A stretch of DNA of 64,000 nucleotides from Octadecabacter dasysiphoniae (GTDB lineage: Bacteria; Pseudomonadota; Alphaproteobacteria; Rhodobacterales; Rhodobacteraceae): contig NZ_JAKGAQ010000005.1 in NCBI RefSeq assembly GCF_021532615.1, positions 186,001 to 250,000 of the forward strand, read 5' to 3'. Below, piece by piece: positions 10,141 through 20,156 of the stretch. A program made the position numbers and the translations under genes. The notes under the pieces are model-generated. The model had not been told where the DNA came from and did no database searches. It saw nothing but the letters and a program-made list of their open reading frames with translations. Numbering within the stretch: position 1 is the stretch's first letter; each line of letters opens with the position of its first letter.

Positions 10141-11310
10141 TCAGGGCGCGGTGTAGGCCACAAGACGGTCAAACAATGCCGTGATCCCGGCCCGATCTAC
10201 ATTTGCAAAGGCCACCCGAAGATGCTGTTTGCCCTGACCGTCCGGCATGAACATCGTCCCCGGAAGCGTCAATACTCCAACTTTTTGCACCAGATCGCGG
10301 GCCAGTGCATCAGACGCCATATCAAACGGGTGCTTCATATAGGCGAAATAGGCACCGCACCCCTGCAATTCCCAACCCGTTGCGCCAAGTCGGGGGAATT
10401 GTTCCTGAATTGCGGCGCGCCTGTCCAAAATCTCCAGCCGCTCGCCAGCGAGCCAATCGCCTAAATGTTTCATTCCCCAAAGGGCTGCATGCTGGCCAAG
10501 CTGATTGGGGCAAATCGTGACGGTATCGAGAAACTTTTCGACTTCGGACAGGCGCGCGACGCTTGCGACCATCGCGCCGACGCGGTGGCCCGTAAGCCGA
10601 TAAGCCTTTGAGAACGAATAGAGCTGGATCAGCGTGTCATCCCAGTCCGGATCTTGGAACAAAGGGTGCGGCGCGCCTGTGCGGCTGTCAAAATCGCGGT
10701 AGGTTTCATCAATGATCAGTGCAATCCCTTTGGATCGCGCGAGGGCCGCGAAGGCCAAAACGGTTTCAGCCGGGTATTCCACACCGCCGGGGTTGTTCGG
10801 TGTGACCAGAACAATCGCACGCGTCTTGTCGGTGATCAGATCAGCGGCGTCTGCCGCGTTCGGGATCAGGCTGTTAGCTGGATTCAGGGGGATCGTTTTC
10901 ACGCCGGCCATGTCCAACCACATGCGGTGATTAAAGTAATAGGGCACCGGCAGAATGACCTCATCACCGTCTGTGCAAAGGGTTGAAATCGCGGCGGTAA
11001 AGGCTTGGTTACAACCTGATGTGATTGCGACGTTTTCGGGCGTTATTGTTCCGCCGTAGCTGTTTGACCATTGCGCTGCGACCTGCGCGCGCAGTTCGGG
11101 CAACCCCAGCACAGGGCCATACAGATGGGTGTCGTCCACATCGACGATCATCTTTGCCATGGCTTCGCGCATTGCCAGCGGGGGCGGATCCACGGGGGCG
11201 GCTTGGCTGACATTGATCAACGGGCGGTCTGTGAAATCAACACCCTCCAGCCAGCGGCGCGCCTCCATGACGGGGGGCGAAAACGTGGTGGCTGTGCGGG
11301 CTAGGGTCAT
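10141..11310 (-). CDS. Class I/II PLP-dependent aminotransferase
   Basis: This is a 389-residue fold-type I aminotransferase. SGCNQAFTAAI begins the cofactor-binding part, VTPNNPGG is the substrate-carboxylate loop, LIIDETYRDF has the Asp and Tyr that contact PLP, and SFSKAYRLTGHRVG carries the Schiff-base lysine. The amino donor cannot be read from the sequence. It is preceded by an unusual nested hairpin (11331-11408) that separates it from gpt on the same strand. Confidence 0.88.
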   Translation of the reverse strand: MTLARTATTFSPPVMEARRWLEGVDFTDRPLINVSQAAPVDPPPLAMREAMAKMIVDVDDTHLYGPVLGLPELRAQVAAQWSNSYGGTITPENVAITSGCNQAFTAAISTLCTDGDEVILPVPYYFNHRMWLDMAGVKTIPLNPANSLIPNAADAADLITDKTRAIVLVTPNNPGGVEYPAETVLAFAALARSKGIALIIDETYRDFDSRTGAPHPLFQDPDWDDTLIQLYSFSKAYRLTGHRVGAMVASVARLSEVEKFLDTVTICPNQLGQHAALWGMKHLGDWLAGERLEILDRRAAIQEQFPRLGATGWELQGCGAYFAYMKHPFDMASDALARDLVQKVGVLTLPGTMFMPDGQGKQHLRVAFANVDRAGITALFDRLVAYTAP

Positions 11311-11330
11311 GGATGTCTCTTGGGATTGAA

Positions 11331-11408
11331 GCCTCCGGCGGGAGTTTGCTGGCCTAGATGAAGGGGCGGTTCTTTTTCATCTAGGCAATTAAACTCCCCC
11401 CGGAGGGC
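11331..11408. repeat. 78-nt nested inverted repeat between gpt and the aminotransferase gene
   Basis: Two concentric stems are visible. The outer arms, 11331-11347 (GCCTCCGGCGGGAGTTT) and 11391-11408, pair over about 16 bp with one bulge and one mismatch. The inner arms GCCTAGATGAA (11352-11362) and TTCATCTAGGC (11376-11386) pair perfectly over 11 bp. A T-rich run sits in the central loop. On the minus strand it lies just after the gpt stop, so it may act as a terminator or processing site. The CCTCCGGCGGGAGT core also resembles mobile palindromic repeats of this bacterial group. Confidence 0.7.
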
Positions 11409-11429
11409 CAGGTTCGGGGAACTGAAATG

Positions 11430-11948
11430 TCAGTCCTTGCCGCGGTAAGGTTCGACGTATTGCAGCGCCATATCCCATGGAAAGAAAATCCAGGTGTCCT
11501 GCGACACACCTGTAATGAAGGTGTCGACCTGCGGTTCGCCTTCGGGTTTGGCATAAACGGTCGCGAAATGGGCGTTCGGGTACAACTTGCGCACCAGTTC
11601 GAGAGTCTTGCCACTGTCGACCAGATCGTCAATGACCAGAATACCCGTTCCGTCGCCCATCATGTCGGCGTCCGGGGACTTCAACACCTTGGCCTCTCGG
11701 CGCTGGTCCGCGGCCCCGCCACCTGAATGATAGGACACCACCGAAATTGTATCGACGGTGCGCACATCCAGTTCGCGTGACACGATCATCGCGGGCGCCA
11801 TACCGCCACGTGTGATCGCAACAACCGCGCGCCACGCGCCATCATCAGGCCCCTTGCCATCCAACCGCCACGCCAATGCACGGCTATCGCGATGGATCTG
11901 ATCCCACGAGATGTGGAAGCCTTTTTCGTGGGGCAAGCGGTCGGTCAT
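11430..11948 (-). CDS. gpt: Xanthine(-guanine) phosphoribosyltransferase
   Basis: This enzyme salvages xanthine and guanine to their nucleotides using PRPP. The 172-residue type I phosphoribosyltransferase has the PRPP signature [13 protein letters not shown] and the purine-side segment [20 protein letters not shown]. Length and segments fit the XGPRT group rather than hypoxanthine transferase. It is the third gene of a probable fabI-lysE-gpt unit and lies 20 bases after the LysE gene. Confidence 0.92.
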   Translation of the reverse strand: MTDRLPHEKGFHISWDQIHRDSRALAWRLDGKGPDDGAWRAVVAITRGGMAPAMIVSRELDVRTVDTISVVSYHSGGGAADQRREAKVLKSPDADMMGDGTGILVIDDLVDSGKTLELVRKLYPNAHFATVYAKPEGEPQVDTFITGVSQDTWIFFPWDMALQYVEPYRGKD

Positions 11949-11968
11949 GGTTGGATCCTTCTTGGATT

Positions 11969-12574
11969 TTAGCGGCTGAACAGCAGACGCAGGCCGAGCA
12001 AACCGAGCACCATCGCGGCGACACGTTCAAACACGGGCTTTAATTTTAGGTAACCCGATCGCGCGGGTGGTGTCGCGAGGAGGGCTGCGAAACACAGATA
12101 TCCGCCAGCCTCAATTGCGAAGTTATTGGCAAGTATCAGTCCGATGTCAGCCGCCGTCAGGCCGGGCGGGAAAATCACGACCACAACCGACGCGGAGAAC
12201 AAAACAGATTTCGGGTTCGCAAGATTGATCAGCAAACCCCCAACAAACGCGCGTCGGTGTTGGGATGTTTCCGTGGACATGGGCGCGCTGGCGTTTCTCC
12301 AAAGCCCAAACGCGATCCACATCAGATAGAGCGCGCCGATGACCTTCAGCGCGACGAATGCATAAGGAAACGCAACGAACAGGGCCTCAAGCCCCAAAAG
12401 GGCCGCCAAAGTCCAGGAGGTCGCCATTGTCGCCAGCCCAAATCCTGTCGCAGCACCCATGGCAAACCCACCCGCGATGGATTGGCGCAGCGCATACAGC
12501 AACGCCGGACCGGGAACCAACATCGATGCAATAAGCGTGAGGTTAAACGCAAGAATGTGGGTCGACTCGATCAT
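11969..12574 (-). CDS. LysE/RhtB family amino-acid exporter
   Basis: The 201-residue integral inner-membrane protein has about six hydrophobic segments and begins with the LysE-type sequence [23 protein letters not shown]. The VPGP(N/A) motif early in the protein and [16 protein letters not shown] in the middle are family hallmarks. Such proteins export amino acids or their analogues; the substrate is not evident here. It starts three bases after the fabI stop. Confidence 0.88.
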   Translation of the reverse strand: MIESTHILAFNLTLIASMLVPGPALLYALRQSIAGGFAMGAATGFGLATMATSWTLAALLGLEALFVAFPYAFVALKVIGALYLMWIAFGLWRNASAPMSTETSQHRRAFVGGLLINLANPKSVLFSASVVVVIFPPGLTAADIGLILANNFAIEAGGYLCFAALLATPPARSGYLKLKPVFERVAAMVLGLLGLRLLFSR

Positions 12575-12577
12575 GGA

Positions 12578-13390
12578 TTAATCCTTGTTGGGGGACATGT
12601 CGGGCGCATCAACGGCCTTCATGCCAACGACGTGGTAGCCCGCATCAACGTGATGGGTTTCGCCCGTCACGCCCGCACTTAGGTCTGACAACAGATACAA
12701 TGCAGACCCGCCAACTTCATCGATGGTGACGTTTTTGCGCAGGGGGGAGTTATATTCGTTCCATTTCAGGATGTAGCGGAAATCACCGATGCCAGATGCC
12801 GCAAGGGTCTTGATCGGACCCGCAGAAATTGCATTTACACGAATGCCGTCTTTGCCGAGGTCTTCGGCCATGTAGCGTACCGATGCCTCAAGTGCGGCTT
12901 TGGCAACGCCCATTACATTATAATGCGGCATGATGCGTTCTGCGCCGTAGTAGGTAAGCGTAATGGCGGATCCGCCCGCGTTCATCATTTTTTCGGCGCG
13001 CTGCATGACCGATGTGAACGAATAAACCGAAATATCCATCGTCATTGTAAAGTTGTCGCGCGATGTGTCGACGTAACGACCCCGCAATTCGGATTTGTCC
13101 GAAAACCCAATGGCATGGACGACGAAGTCAATGTTGTCCCAGCGTTCTTTCAAGCCATCAAACAAGGCATCAATCGACGCCTCATCGCTGACGTCACATG
13201 GCAGTACAATGTCCGACCCCAGTGAGGCTGCAAGCGGTGCGACCCGCTTTTTCAGCGCGTCGCCCTGATACGAAAACGCAAGCTCGGCGCCTGCTTCGCC
13301 CAAGGCCTTGGCGATTCCCCATGCGATAGATTTATCATTGGCGAGACCCATAATCAGGCCGCGTTTTCCCTGCATCAAATTGGATGACAT
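12578..13390 (-). CDS. fabI: Enoyl-[acyl-carrier-protein] reductase (NADH) FabI
   Basis: FabI catalyses the last reduction in each cycle of type II fatty acid synthesis. The 270-residue protein is an SDR of the FabI class: GKRGLIMGLANDKSIAWGIA is the modified nucleotide-binding loop, and Tyr157 and Lys164 (HYNVMGVAK) form the Y-x6-K catalytic pair. SAGPIKTLAASGIGDF is the substrate-binding loop. It heads the fabI-lysE-gpt run and is divergent from pdxH across a 164-base gap. Confidence 0.96.
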   Translation of the reverse strand: MSSNLMQGKRGLIMGLANDKSIAWGIAKALGEAGAELAFSYQGDALKKRVAPLAASLGSDIVLPCDVSDEASIDALFDGLKERWDNIDFVVHAIGFSDKSELRGRYVDTSRDNFTMTMDISVYSFTSVMQRAEKMMNAGGSAITLTYYGAERIMPHYNVMGVAKAALEASVRYMAEDLGKDGIRVNAISAGPIKTLAASGIGDFRYILKWNEYNSPLRKNVTIDEVGGSALYLLSDLSAGVTGETHHVDAGYHVVGMKAVDAPDMSPNKD

Positions 13391-13554
13391 ATCATTCCCT
13401 CATGTCCCGCCTCGCGCGTTGGCGGGCTTGTTATAGGATTGGTTTAGGCGATAGGCGCGGACGCTTCAAGCGGCAGGCGTGTCATGCGCCCCTTGACCCT
13501 GACGCGGGGCGGGTCACCTATGGGACAACACACGATTAGGCAAAGGACGAACAC

Positions 13555-14160
13555 ATGGCAGACCGAACCGGAAAATTTGCAGGCGACGATCCCTTTGCTT
13601 TGGCAAAGACATGGTTGGCCGAGGCCGAAAAGTCAGAGCCCAATGATCCAAATGCGATCGCACTATCTACTGTCGACAGGGACGGGCTGCCGAATGCGCG
13701 CATGGTTTTGCTGAAAGACATCGAAGATGATGCTTTCGTTTTTTACACAAACTACGACAGCCAGAAGGGGCAGGAATTGGCCGCATCAGGAAAGGTCGCG
13801 TTCGTGATGCACTGGAAATCCCTGCGCCGCCAAATCCGAGTCCGTGGAACGGTCGAGCGCGAAGACGGTCAGGCGGCAGACGACTATTTCAAGTCTCGCA
13901 GCCTCAAGAGCCGACTGGGCGCGTGGGCATCGCGGCAATCCCAACCGCTGACATCGCGCGGAGCACTCGTGGCGGAGGTTGCCAAAATTACGGCCGCCAA
14001 GGGCACGAACCCGGACCGGCCACCATTCTGGGGCGGTTTCCGAATCTCTCCCGTTGAAATCGAGTTTTGGGCCGATGGCGACTTCAGGTTGCACGATAGG
14101 TTCCGTTGGTCGCGGTCTGGGCGAACAGAGCCATGGAAAATTGACCGTTTGAACCCATAA
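13555..14160 (+). CDS. pdxH: Pyridoxamine 5'-phosphate oxidase PdxH
   Basis: PdxH uses FMN and oxygen to form pyridoxal phosphate from the pyridoxine or pyridoxamine phosphates. The 201-residue protein shows [19 protein letters not shown] at the FMN-binding N-terminal barrel, [13 protein letters not shown], the [11 protein letters not shown] strand, and the C-terminal [17 protein letters not shown]. The start follows gcaaaggacg, a good ribosome site. A TTGACC at 13493-13498 followed 17 bases later by acctat could be its promoter, but this is weak. Confidence 0.95.
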   Translation: MADRTGKFAGDDPFALAKTWLAEAEKSEPNDPNAIALSTVDRDGLPNARMVLLKDIEDDAFVFYTNYDSQKGQELAASGKVAFVMHWKSLRRQIRVRGTVEREDGQAADDYFKSRSLKSRLGAWASRQSQPLTSRGALVAEVAKITAAKGTNPDRPPFWGGFRISPVEIEFWADGDFRLHDRFRWSRSGRTEPWKIDRLNP

Positions 14161-14284
14161 TTTTTCACGCTTCGTGAAAACGGACGCTTGGGAACGCTTG
14201 TATTCGACCGCATACCAGTCCAAATTCGCCTTGGATGGGATATGCCTCTCGTGGCTTTGGGGACGCGGGGGCGAGGACAAAAAA

Positions 14285-14815
14285 ATGCAAGATACAGAAA
14301 CGGACGGATACGTCATGGATGGCCACGTAAAGTGGTTTGATCCAGGCAAAGGGTTCGGCTTCATTGTCGCTACAGATGGTGGGCCGGATATTTTGCTGCA
14401 TGCAAATGTACTGCGCAATTTCGGGCAAAGCTCGGTTGCGGATGGTACGGGCATTGAAATCATGGTCGTTGAAACGGACCGAGGGCTTCAGGCATCTGAG
14501 GTTTTGAATATCCACCACAGCGAACATCCGTCACCAACAGGGCTGGCGGATTTCGCGGAATTTGATCCCGAAGACATCGCGGCGGCACCGATTGAACCCG
14601 CGCGGGTCAAATGGTTCGACAAGGCCAAGGGGTTCGGCTTTGCCAATGTGTTTGGTGATTCCACTGACATCTTTGTGCACGTCGAAGTCTTGCGTCTGGC
14701 GGGGCTGGCTGATTTGCTTCCTGGTGAAGCCATTGCGCTGCGGGCCATCGAAGGTAAACGCGGGCTTATGGCGGCTGAGGTTTTGCCATGGGAAAGTGCG
14801 GTCGCGCGCGACTAG
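14285..14815 (+). CDS. Two-domain cold-shock protein
   Basis: This is a nucleic-acid-binding protein of 176 residues with two cold-shock domains. The first has GHVKWFDPGKGFGFIV near residue 15 and the second has ARVKWFDKAKGFGFANV near residue 105; each carries the RNP1-type aromatic core. A linker of about 25 acidic residues joins them. The frame is open upstream to 14174, but the purine-rich site gcgagga and the Met at 14285 mark the likely start. A small perfect hairpin (14162-14180, TTTTCACG/CGTGAAAA) lies in the leader. It overlaps the next gene by 28 bases. Confidence 0.88.
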   Translation: MQDTETDGYVMDGHVKWFDPGKGFGFIVATDGGPDILLHANVLRNFGQSSVADGTGIEIMVVETDRGLQASEVLNIHHSEHPSPTGLADFAEFDPEDIAAAPIEPARVKWFDKAKGFGFANVFGDSTDIFVHVEVLRLAGLADLLPGEAIALRAIEGKRGLMAAEVLPWESAVARD

Positions 14816-15267
14816 GTCTTGTTTTTGCGTTGGTGGTTGCTGCGGCGACCACCGCAAGCGCTGAATGTTCGCTTGATACAGTGTCGGTGCGTGGGGACTT
14901 TGGCACCGCACAATTCACTGTAGTCGTGGCCGATGACAATGCCGAGCGCGGACAGGGGCTGATGTTTGTTGAACAGATGGCCACCATGGAAGGTATGCTG
15001 TTTGTCTATGATCGCCCCCAGCGGGTCAGTTTCTGGATGCGCAACACGTTGATCCCGCTTGATATGGTGTTCGTGGACGACACGGGTATTGTCCAGAAAA
15101 TCCATCCTATGGCCGTACCCCTGGACGAGACGCCGATTTTTGGCGGCACCGACATCCAATATGTTCTTGAGATCAATGGTGGTCTGGCCGCGCGGCTTGG
15201 GCTTGAGGCGGGCGATGAGATGCAACATGCAGCCTTTGGTGACACAAGTGTTTGGCCTTGCCCCTAA
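14788..15267 (+). CDS. DUF192 family exported protein
   Basis: The 159-residue protein has an N-terminal signal peptide (RLGLVFALVVAAATTASA, cleavage after about residue 25) and a DUF192 domain. Family hallmarks include ERGQGLMFVEQM, FWMRNTLIPLDMVFVD, ILWP-like IHPMAVPLDE and VLEINGGLAARLGLEAGD. The function is unknown; it is probably periplasmic. The first 28 bases overlap the cold-shock gene in another frame, so the two are probably one transcription unit. Confidence 0.88.
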   Translation: MGKCGRARLGLVFALVVAAATTASAECSLDTVSVRGDFGTAQFTVVVADDNAERGQGLMFVEQMATMEGMLFVYDRPQRVSFWMRNTLIPLDMVFVDDTGIVQKIHPMAVPLDETPIFGGTDIQYVLEINGGLAARLGLEAGDEMQHAAFGDTSVWPCP

Positions 15268-15344
15268 AAGGTCGGTGCATTTCGACGATTTGACGATTTA
15301 GGCCTTTTCAACGCGCGGTTCTGCGATTAGATGAGGCCTCGGTT

Positions 15345-15421
15345 CGGGGCGTGGCGCAGCCTGGTAGCGCACCTGTTTTGGGTACAGGGGGTCGGAAGTT
15401 CGAATCTTCTCGCCCCGACCA
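15345..15421 (+). tRNA. tRNA-Pro (anticodon UGG)
   Basis: This is a complete 77-nt cloverleaf. Acceptor CGGGGCG pairs with CGCCCCG, the discriminator is A and CCA is encoded. The anticodon stem CCTGT/ACAGG encloses TTTGGGT, giving anticodon TGG. The T arm is GGAAG TTCGAAT CTTCT-like with the usual TTCGAAT. It lies between the DUF192 gene and a convergent lipoprotein gene. Confidence 0.97.
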
Positions 15422-15457
15422 TTTCTACAAAAACCCAACCTCTCACTCATTCGGATG

Positions 15458-15919
15458 TCAGAGAGGCCGCCCGCCGGCGGTCGCAAGAAGTTCAGCCAGA
15501 CTGTCTGTCACTTGCTGATCAACGAACCTCACCTGTTGTGCACCGCCGTCCCGCTGCGGGACGCGGATGTAATTGTCGACAGTCATCAAATACCCGTCGG
15601 CGGTGTTGCGGCCAGAAAACGCGATGACAAGTTTGGGCAGGGCTTCGACTGTGCCCCCGTACTGCAAAATTATGGCTGCAGCTGATTCTGGGTCAGGAAG
15701 AGATTCGCAGCGCACCTGATTTCGGCTCGGTTTGACGACGGATTGGCCGGGACCGTTGCACAATTCCTCTGCGACAAAGAACAAACGCGCTGGATAGCCT
15801 GTAAAATAGGCCTGTGCGGCACTTCCTTGGACCTCACCGATGCCCGGCGCACCACGAGATGTGGGAAATTCACTACATCCCGCAAGCGCGAGTCCGAGAG
15901 TCAGAACGATGGCGCGCAT
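15458..15919 (-). CDS. Small lipoprotein of unknown function
   Basis: The 153-residue protein begins MRAIVLTLGLALAGCSE, a lipoprotein signal with lipobox LAGC, so it is probably an envelope lipoprotein. The mature part includes ILQYGGTVEALPKLVIAFSGR and TVDNYIRVPQRDG; I recognise no domain. The ATG at 15919 has CAGGAG eight bases upstream, which favours it over longer starts. It is convergent with the tRNA-Pro gene and divergent from nrdJ across the long control region. Confidence 0.72.
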   Translation of the reverse strand: MRAIVLTLGLALAGCSEFPTSRGAPGIGEVQGSAAQAYFTGYPARLFFVAEELCNGPGQSVVKPSRNQVRCESLPDPESAAAIILQYGGTVEALPKLVIAFSGRNTADGYLMTVDNYIRVPQRDGGAQQVRFVDQQVTDSLAELLATAGGRPL

Positions 15920-16011
15920 TGCGGCTCCTGATTTTTGTGCGTGTTCAGAGTGACACACTAGGTAGGGCGCGCAACCCACCTGACGAGGGTGTGAACAACC
16001 GCGTCACGCCC

Positions 16012-16020
16012 TGTGGATAA
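16012..16020 (-). promoter_or_regulatory. Perfect DnaA box (TTATCCACA)
   Basis: TGTGGATAA on the plus strand is TTATCCACA on the minus strand, the consensus DnaA box. It lies about 460 bases upstream of the nrdJ start. A single box is weak evidence alone, but DnaA control of ribonucleotide reductase genes is established in E. coli (nrdAB). Confidence 0.45.
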
Positions 16021-16180
16021 CTCATGTGATTGATGAACTTTGCGGGCTAGTCTTCTGGCAAATAAACGATTTTTCCCGCTTCGATTTGGCGCCGCCCCAC
16101 AGGATACCTTTGTGTACAAGCCTGAGGGAGAATCGGGGGTGGTTTTGGCGCACCCTTGGTTAACAAACGGTCAAGACTCT

Positions 16181-16195
16181 TTAATCTATATTTAG
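16181..16195 (+). promoter_or_regulatory. CtrA-like half-site pair (TTAA-N7-TTAG)
   Basis: TTAA at 16181 and TTAG at 16192 are separated by seven bases. The CtrA consensus is TTAA-N7-TTAA, so this is one mismatch from consensus. It lies in the nrdJ control region. A CckA-type kinase, the top of the CtrA phosphorelay, is encoded at 58.4 kb. Chance occurrence in AT-rich DNA is quite possible. Confidence 0.3.
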
Positions 16196-16257
16196 GGTAA
16201 AGTTTTCGTTGACCCCCTAGGTGTAGATGAGTGATGTTGTGCGAGCTGGATGAGACG

Positions 16258-16273
16258 ACACAACATATAGTGT
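16258..16273 (+). promoter_or_regulatory. NrdR box upstream of nrdJ
   Basis: ACACAACATATAGTGT matches the NrdR consensus acaCwAtATaTwGtgt at 15 of 16 positions. NrdR represses ribonucleotide reductase genes in most bacteria. Boxes usually occur as a pair about 31 bases apart. A degenerate second copy (8 of 16, right half ttgtgc) begins at 16227, exactly 31 bases upstream. The nrdR gene itself is not in the window. Confidence 0.75.
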
Positions 16274-16480
16274 TGCAAACAGCGCGGGACAGGTTTCGAG
16301 ACACTAGATGCTGCACAGCACCCTAGGCTTGAGTGCGCCCCCTCAATATCGGGGGGCATTGCGCTATGTTTTCCGCGTTTGACGTTTGATCCGCGCGATA
16401 GGTTTTTCGATCCATGGATCGGAATGAGGGACACGGGTGATCGCAACGACGATCCCCACTTTGACAGAGGCGAGAGCACG

Positions 16481-19400
16481 ATGAAGATTGAACGTAACTT
16501 CACTAAATCCGGACAGGACGCATACGCAGAGGTGCCATTTAAGGCAGCAACGTCCGAGATTAGGAACCCTGACGGCACGATCGTCTTCAAGCTCGAAGAT
16601 TGTCAGATCCCCGAAAGCTGGTCCCAGGTTGCGTCTGACGTCATCGCGCAAAAATATTTCCGCAAAGCTGGCGTGCCTTCGGCCACAGTGAAAGTCGAAG
16701 AAAAGGGTATCCCGGAATTCCTGTGGCGCTCCGTTCCCGCTGAAGGTGCAGACATGTCCGGAGAGACATCCGCCAAGCAGGTGTTCGACCGTCTTGCCGG
16801 TGCATGGACATACTGGGGTTGGAAGGGTGGTTATTTCACTTCCGAAGAAGATGCGCGCACATACTTTGACGAGATGCGCTACATGTTGGCGACACAGCGC
16901 GCTGCGCCGAACTCGCCTCAGTGGTTCAACACAGGTCTGCACTGGGCCTACGGCATCGACGGCCCCGCACAGGGCCACCACTATGTCGATTACAAAACGG
17001 GCAAGCTGACAGCGTCCAAGTCGTCTTATGAGCACCCACAGCCACACGCCTGTTTCATTCAGTCCGTCGCTGACGATCTGGTGAACGAAGGCGGCATCAT
17101 GGACCTTTGGGTCCGCGAGGCGCGTTTGTTCAAATATGGGTCCGGTACGGGCACGAACTTCTCTTCTCTGCGTGCTGCCGGTGAATCGCTGTCTGGCGGT
17201 GGTAAATCTTCCGGCCTTATGGGGTTCCTGAAAATCGGTGATCGCGCTGCTGGTGCGATCAAATCCGGTGGCACGACACGCCGCGCCGCCAAAATGGTGA
17301 TCGTGGATGCGGACCACCCCGATATCGAAGAATTCATCAACTGGAAGGTTCTTGAGGAGCAGAAAGTTGCGTCCATCGTAGCCGGTTCCAAGATGCACGA
17401 AGAAAAACTGAACCTGATCTTTGCGGCGATCAAGGGTTGGGACGGCGCAGAGGCCGACGCCTATGACCCCAAGGTGAACCCGCAGCTGAAAGACGCCGTG
17501 CGCGAGGCCAAAAAGGTCGCCATTCCGGAAACTTACGTAAAACGCGTTCTGGATTACGCAAAGCAGGGCCACACAGCCATCGAATTCCCGACATACGACA
17601 CCGATTGGGATTCTGAGGCGTATAACTCTGTGTCCGGCCAGAACTCCAACAACTCCATCCGTGTCACGGACGCCTTCTTGAAGGCCGTCGAAGAAGACGC
17701 AAATTGGAAGCTGATCAACCGTAAGAACGGTGAAGTCCACAAAGTTATCAAAGCGCGCGATCTCTGGGAACAGGTTGGTCACGCGGCATGGGCCTGTGCC
17801 GATCCGGGCATCCAGTACCACGACACAGTAAACGCATGGCACACATGCCCAGAAGACGGCGCGATCCGCGGATCCAACCCGTGTTCCGAATACATGTTCC
17901 TTGACGACACGGCCTGTAACCTTGCGTCCATGAACTTGCTGACGTTCTACAAAGACGGTGAATTCCAGGTCGAAGACTACATGCACGCCTCCCGTCTGTG
18001 GACTTTGACGTTGGAAGTGTCTGTTATGATGGCACAATTCCCGTCCAAAGAAATCGCACAGCGTTCCTACGACTTCCGCACGTTGGGTCTTGGCTATGCC
18101 AACATTGGCGGTCTGTTGATGAACATGGGCTACGGCTATGACAGCGACGAAGGCCGTTCCATGGCAGGTGCGTTAACCGCGATCATGACAGGCGTTGCCT
18201 ATGCGACCTCTGCGGAAATCGCGGGTGAGCTTGGCGCCTTTGCGGGTTACAAGAAGAACAAGGATCACATGCTCAAGGTGATCCGCAATCACCGCAACGC
18301 AGCCTACGGCGCATCCGACGGTTACGAAAAGCTGGACGTTAAGCCTGTTCCGCTGGATCACGCCAACTGCCCCGACGCACGCCTGATCGACATCGCGATG
18401 TCCACATGGGACGAAGCGCTGAAATTGGGTGAAAAGCACGGTTATCGCAACGCACAGTCTACTGTGATTGCCCCAACGGGCACCATTGGTCTGGTCATGG
18501 ATTGCGACACCACAGGGATCGAGCCTGACTTTGCCCTCGTGAAGTTCAAGAAGCTTGCTGGCGGTGGTTATTTCAAGATCATCAACCAGTCGGTGCCTGC
18601 CGCTTTGGCGAAACTGGGTTATTCCACGTCCCAAGCCGAAGAAATTCAGGCCTATGCGGTCGGTCACGGTACTTTGGGCAACGCACCGGGTATCAACCAC
18701 ACTGCGCTGGTCGGTCACGGCTTTGGCCAAGCGGAAATCGACAAGATCGAAGCCGCGCTTCCCTCGGCCTTCGACATCCGTTTCGTGTTCAACCAGTGGA
18801 CGCTGGGCGAGGATTTCTGCAAAGACGTTCTTGGCATTCCAGCCGACAAGCTGAACGATCCGACGTTTGATTTGTTGAAATCATTGGGCTTTTCAAAGGA
18901 AGACACAGACCTTGCCAACGACCACGTCTGTGGAACGATGACGCTGGAAGGTGCGCCGCACCTGAAAGAAGAACACTACAGCGTCTTCGATTGCGCCAAC
19001 CCATGCGGCAAAAAGGGCAAGCGTTACCTGTCCGTCAACAGCCACATCTATATGATGGCCGCAGCACAATCGTTCATCTCCGGTGCAATTTCCAAGACGA
19101 TCAACATGGCCAACGACGCCACAATCGAGGACTGCCAGAAAGCATACGAGCTGTCTTGGTCCCTCGGTGTCAAAGCCAACGCGCTGTATCGCGATGGGTC
19201 CAAATTGTCCCAGCCATTGGCCGCCGCGCTGATCGAGGACGACGAGGAAGCAGCCGACATTCTTGAAAACGGCAACATCACCGAAAAGGCGCAAGTCATC
19301 GCCGAAAAGATCATCGAAAAGGTCGTCGTTAAGGAAATCATCAAATCGCACCGCGAAAAGATGCCTCAGCGTCGCAAAGGCTACACTCAGAAAGCCAACG

Positions 19401-20149
19401 TTGGTGGCCACAAGGTTTATCTGCGCACGGGCGAATATGAAGACGGCAACCTTGGCGAAATCTTCATCGACATGCACAAAGAGGGTGCCGGCTTCCGCGC
19501 CATGATGAACAACTTCGCCATCGCGGTGTCTGTTGGTCTGCAATACGGCGTGCCGCTGGAAGAATTCGTCGATGCGTTTACCTTCACCAAATTCGAACCT
19601 GCCGGCATGGTTCAGGGCAACGACAGCATCAAGAATGCAACGTCGATCCTTGATTATATCTTCCGCGAATTGGCTGTATCTTACCTCGATCGCACCGATC
19701 TGGCGCACGTAAAGCCGGAAGGCGCATCGTTTGACAGCCTTGGTCGCGGCGAAGAAGAAGGCGTATCCAACATTCAGGAAATGTCCGAGACAGCAGCGTC
19801 AAAATCTTTGGATGTGCTGAAACAAATCAGCTCAACCGGGTACCTGCGCAAGCGTCTGCCGAATGATCTGGTCGTGCTTCAGGGTGGTGCTGGTGCGGTG
19901 GCCTTTGGTGGCGGCACAGATGCAGCAACTGCCTTGGAAACCTTGGTGCCCGCAGTGGCAGCGGGTGGCGGAATGGCGCAAGCGACAGCAGTCTCCAGCG
20001 GCACGGTCAACAGCCTGTCGGCCCGCGATAAGGCGAAGATGCAAGGCTACGAAGGCGAAGCCTGCGGCGAATGCGGCAACTTTACCTTGGTGCGCAACGG
20101 CACCTGCATGAAATGCAACACCTGCGGCGGGACATCCGGTTGTAGCTAA
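16481..20149 (+). CDS. nrdJ: Adenosylcobalamin-dependent ribonucleoside-diphosphate reductase (class II)
   Basis: NrdJ makes deoxyribonucleotides using a thiyl radical generated from adenosylcobalamin, so it needs no oxygen or iron cofactor. The 1222 residues match the long alphaproteobacterial form. Visible are NPCSE at residues 466-470 with the active-site Cys468, [20 protein letters not shown] in the barrel, the late [18 protein letters not shown] segment, and a C-terminal cysteine-rich tail ([18 protein letters not shown] then CGGTSGCS) that serves as zinc-binding or redox-shuttle region. The Met at 16481 with gaggcgag upstream and the conserved start MKIERNFT is preferred over the open frame back to 16379. 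The gene stands alone and ends before a hairpin. Confidence 0.97.
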   Translation: MKIERNFTKSGQDAYAEVPFKAATSEIRNPDGTIVFKLEDCQIPESWSQVASDVIAQKYFRKAGVPSATVKVEEKGIPEFLWRSVPAEGADMSGETSAKQVFDRLAGAWTYWGWKGGYFTSEEDARTYFDEMRYMLATQRAAPNSPQWFNTGLHWAYGIDGPAQGHHYVDYKTGKLTASKSSYEHPQPHACFIQSVADDLVNEGGIMDLWVREARLFKYGSGTGTNFSSLRAAGESLSGGGKSSGLMGFLKIGDRAAGAIKSGGTTRRAAKMVIVDADHPDIEEFINWKVLEEQKVASIVAGSKMHEEKLNLIFAAIKGWDGAEADAYDPKVNPQLKDAVREAKKVAIPETYVKRVLDYAKQGHTAIEFPTYDTDWDSEAYNSVSGQNSNNSIRVTDAFLKAVEEDANWKLINRKNGEVHKVIKARDLWEQVGHAAWACADPGIQYHDTVNAWHTCPEDGAIRGSNPCSEYMFLDDTACNLASMNLLTFYKDGEFQVEDYMHASRLWTLTLEVSVMMAQFPSKEIAQRSYDFRTLGLGYANIGGLLMNMGYGYDSDEGRSMAGALTAIMTGVAYATSAEIAGELGAFAGYKKNKDHMLKVIRNHRNAAYGASDGYEKLDVKPVPLDHANCPDARLIDIAMSTWDEALKLGEKHGYRNAQSTVIAPTGTIGLVMDCDTTGIEPDFALVKFKKLAGGGYFKIINQSVPAALAKLGYSTSQAEEIQAYAVGHGTLGNAPGINHTALVGHGFGQAEIDKIEAALPSAFDIRFVFNQWTLGEDFCKDVLGIPADKLNDPTFDLLKSLGFSKEDTDLANDHVCGTMTLEGAPHLKEEHYSVFDCANPCGKKGKRYLSVNSHIYMMAAAQSFISGAISKTINMANDATIEDCQKAYELSWSLGVKANALYRDGSKLSQPLAAALIEDDEEAADILENGNITEKAQVIAEKIIEKVVVKEIIKSHREKMPQRRKGYTQKANVGGHKVYLRTGEYEDGNLGEIFIDMHKEGAGFRAMMNNFAIAVSVGLQYGVPLEEFVDAFTFTKFEPAGMVQGNDSIKNATSILDYIFRELAVSYLDRTDLAHVKPEGASFDSLGRGEEEGVSNIQEMSETAASKSLDVLKQISSTGYLRKRLPNDLVVLQGGAGAVAFGGGTDAATALETLVPAVAAGGGMAQATAVSSGTVNSLSARDKAKMQGYEGEACGECGNFTLVRNGTCMKCNTCGGTSGCS

Positions 20150-20156
20150 GAGATCA

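Larger units (their letters stand above)
15920..16480. other. 561-base intergenic control region upstream of nrdJ
   Basis: No convincing coding frame was found. The stretch is more AT-rich than its flanks and holds a perfect DnaA box, a near-CtrA site and a NrdR box (listed separately). The frame of nrdJ is open back to 16379 without a good ribosome site there, so most of this is promoter and leader. I looked for the conserved B12-box of cobalamin riboswitches and did not find it. Confidence 0.6.

Noticed and set aside
15298..15486. Short frame across the tRNA-Pro gene containing [14 protein letters not shown]
   Set aside because: It is the usual artefact of translating the antisense of a tRNA gene.
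15920..16480. Cobalamin riboswitch ahead of the B12-dependent nrdJ
   Set aside because: I looked for the B12-box and the flanking conserved helices and found neither; NrdR-type control is better supported.
16364..18037. 557-codon open frame on the minus strand opposite nrdJ
   Set aside because: It lies wholly antisense to the unmistakable nrdJ, has no recognisable domain or ribosome site, and arises from codon bias in GC-rich DNA.
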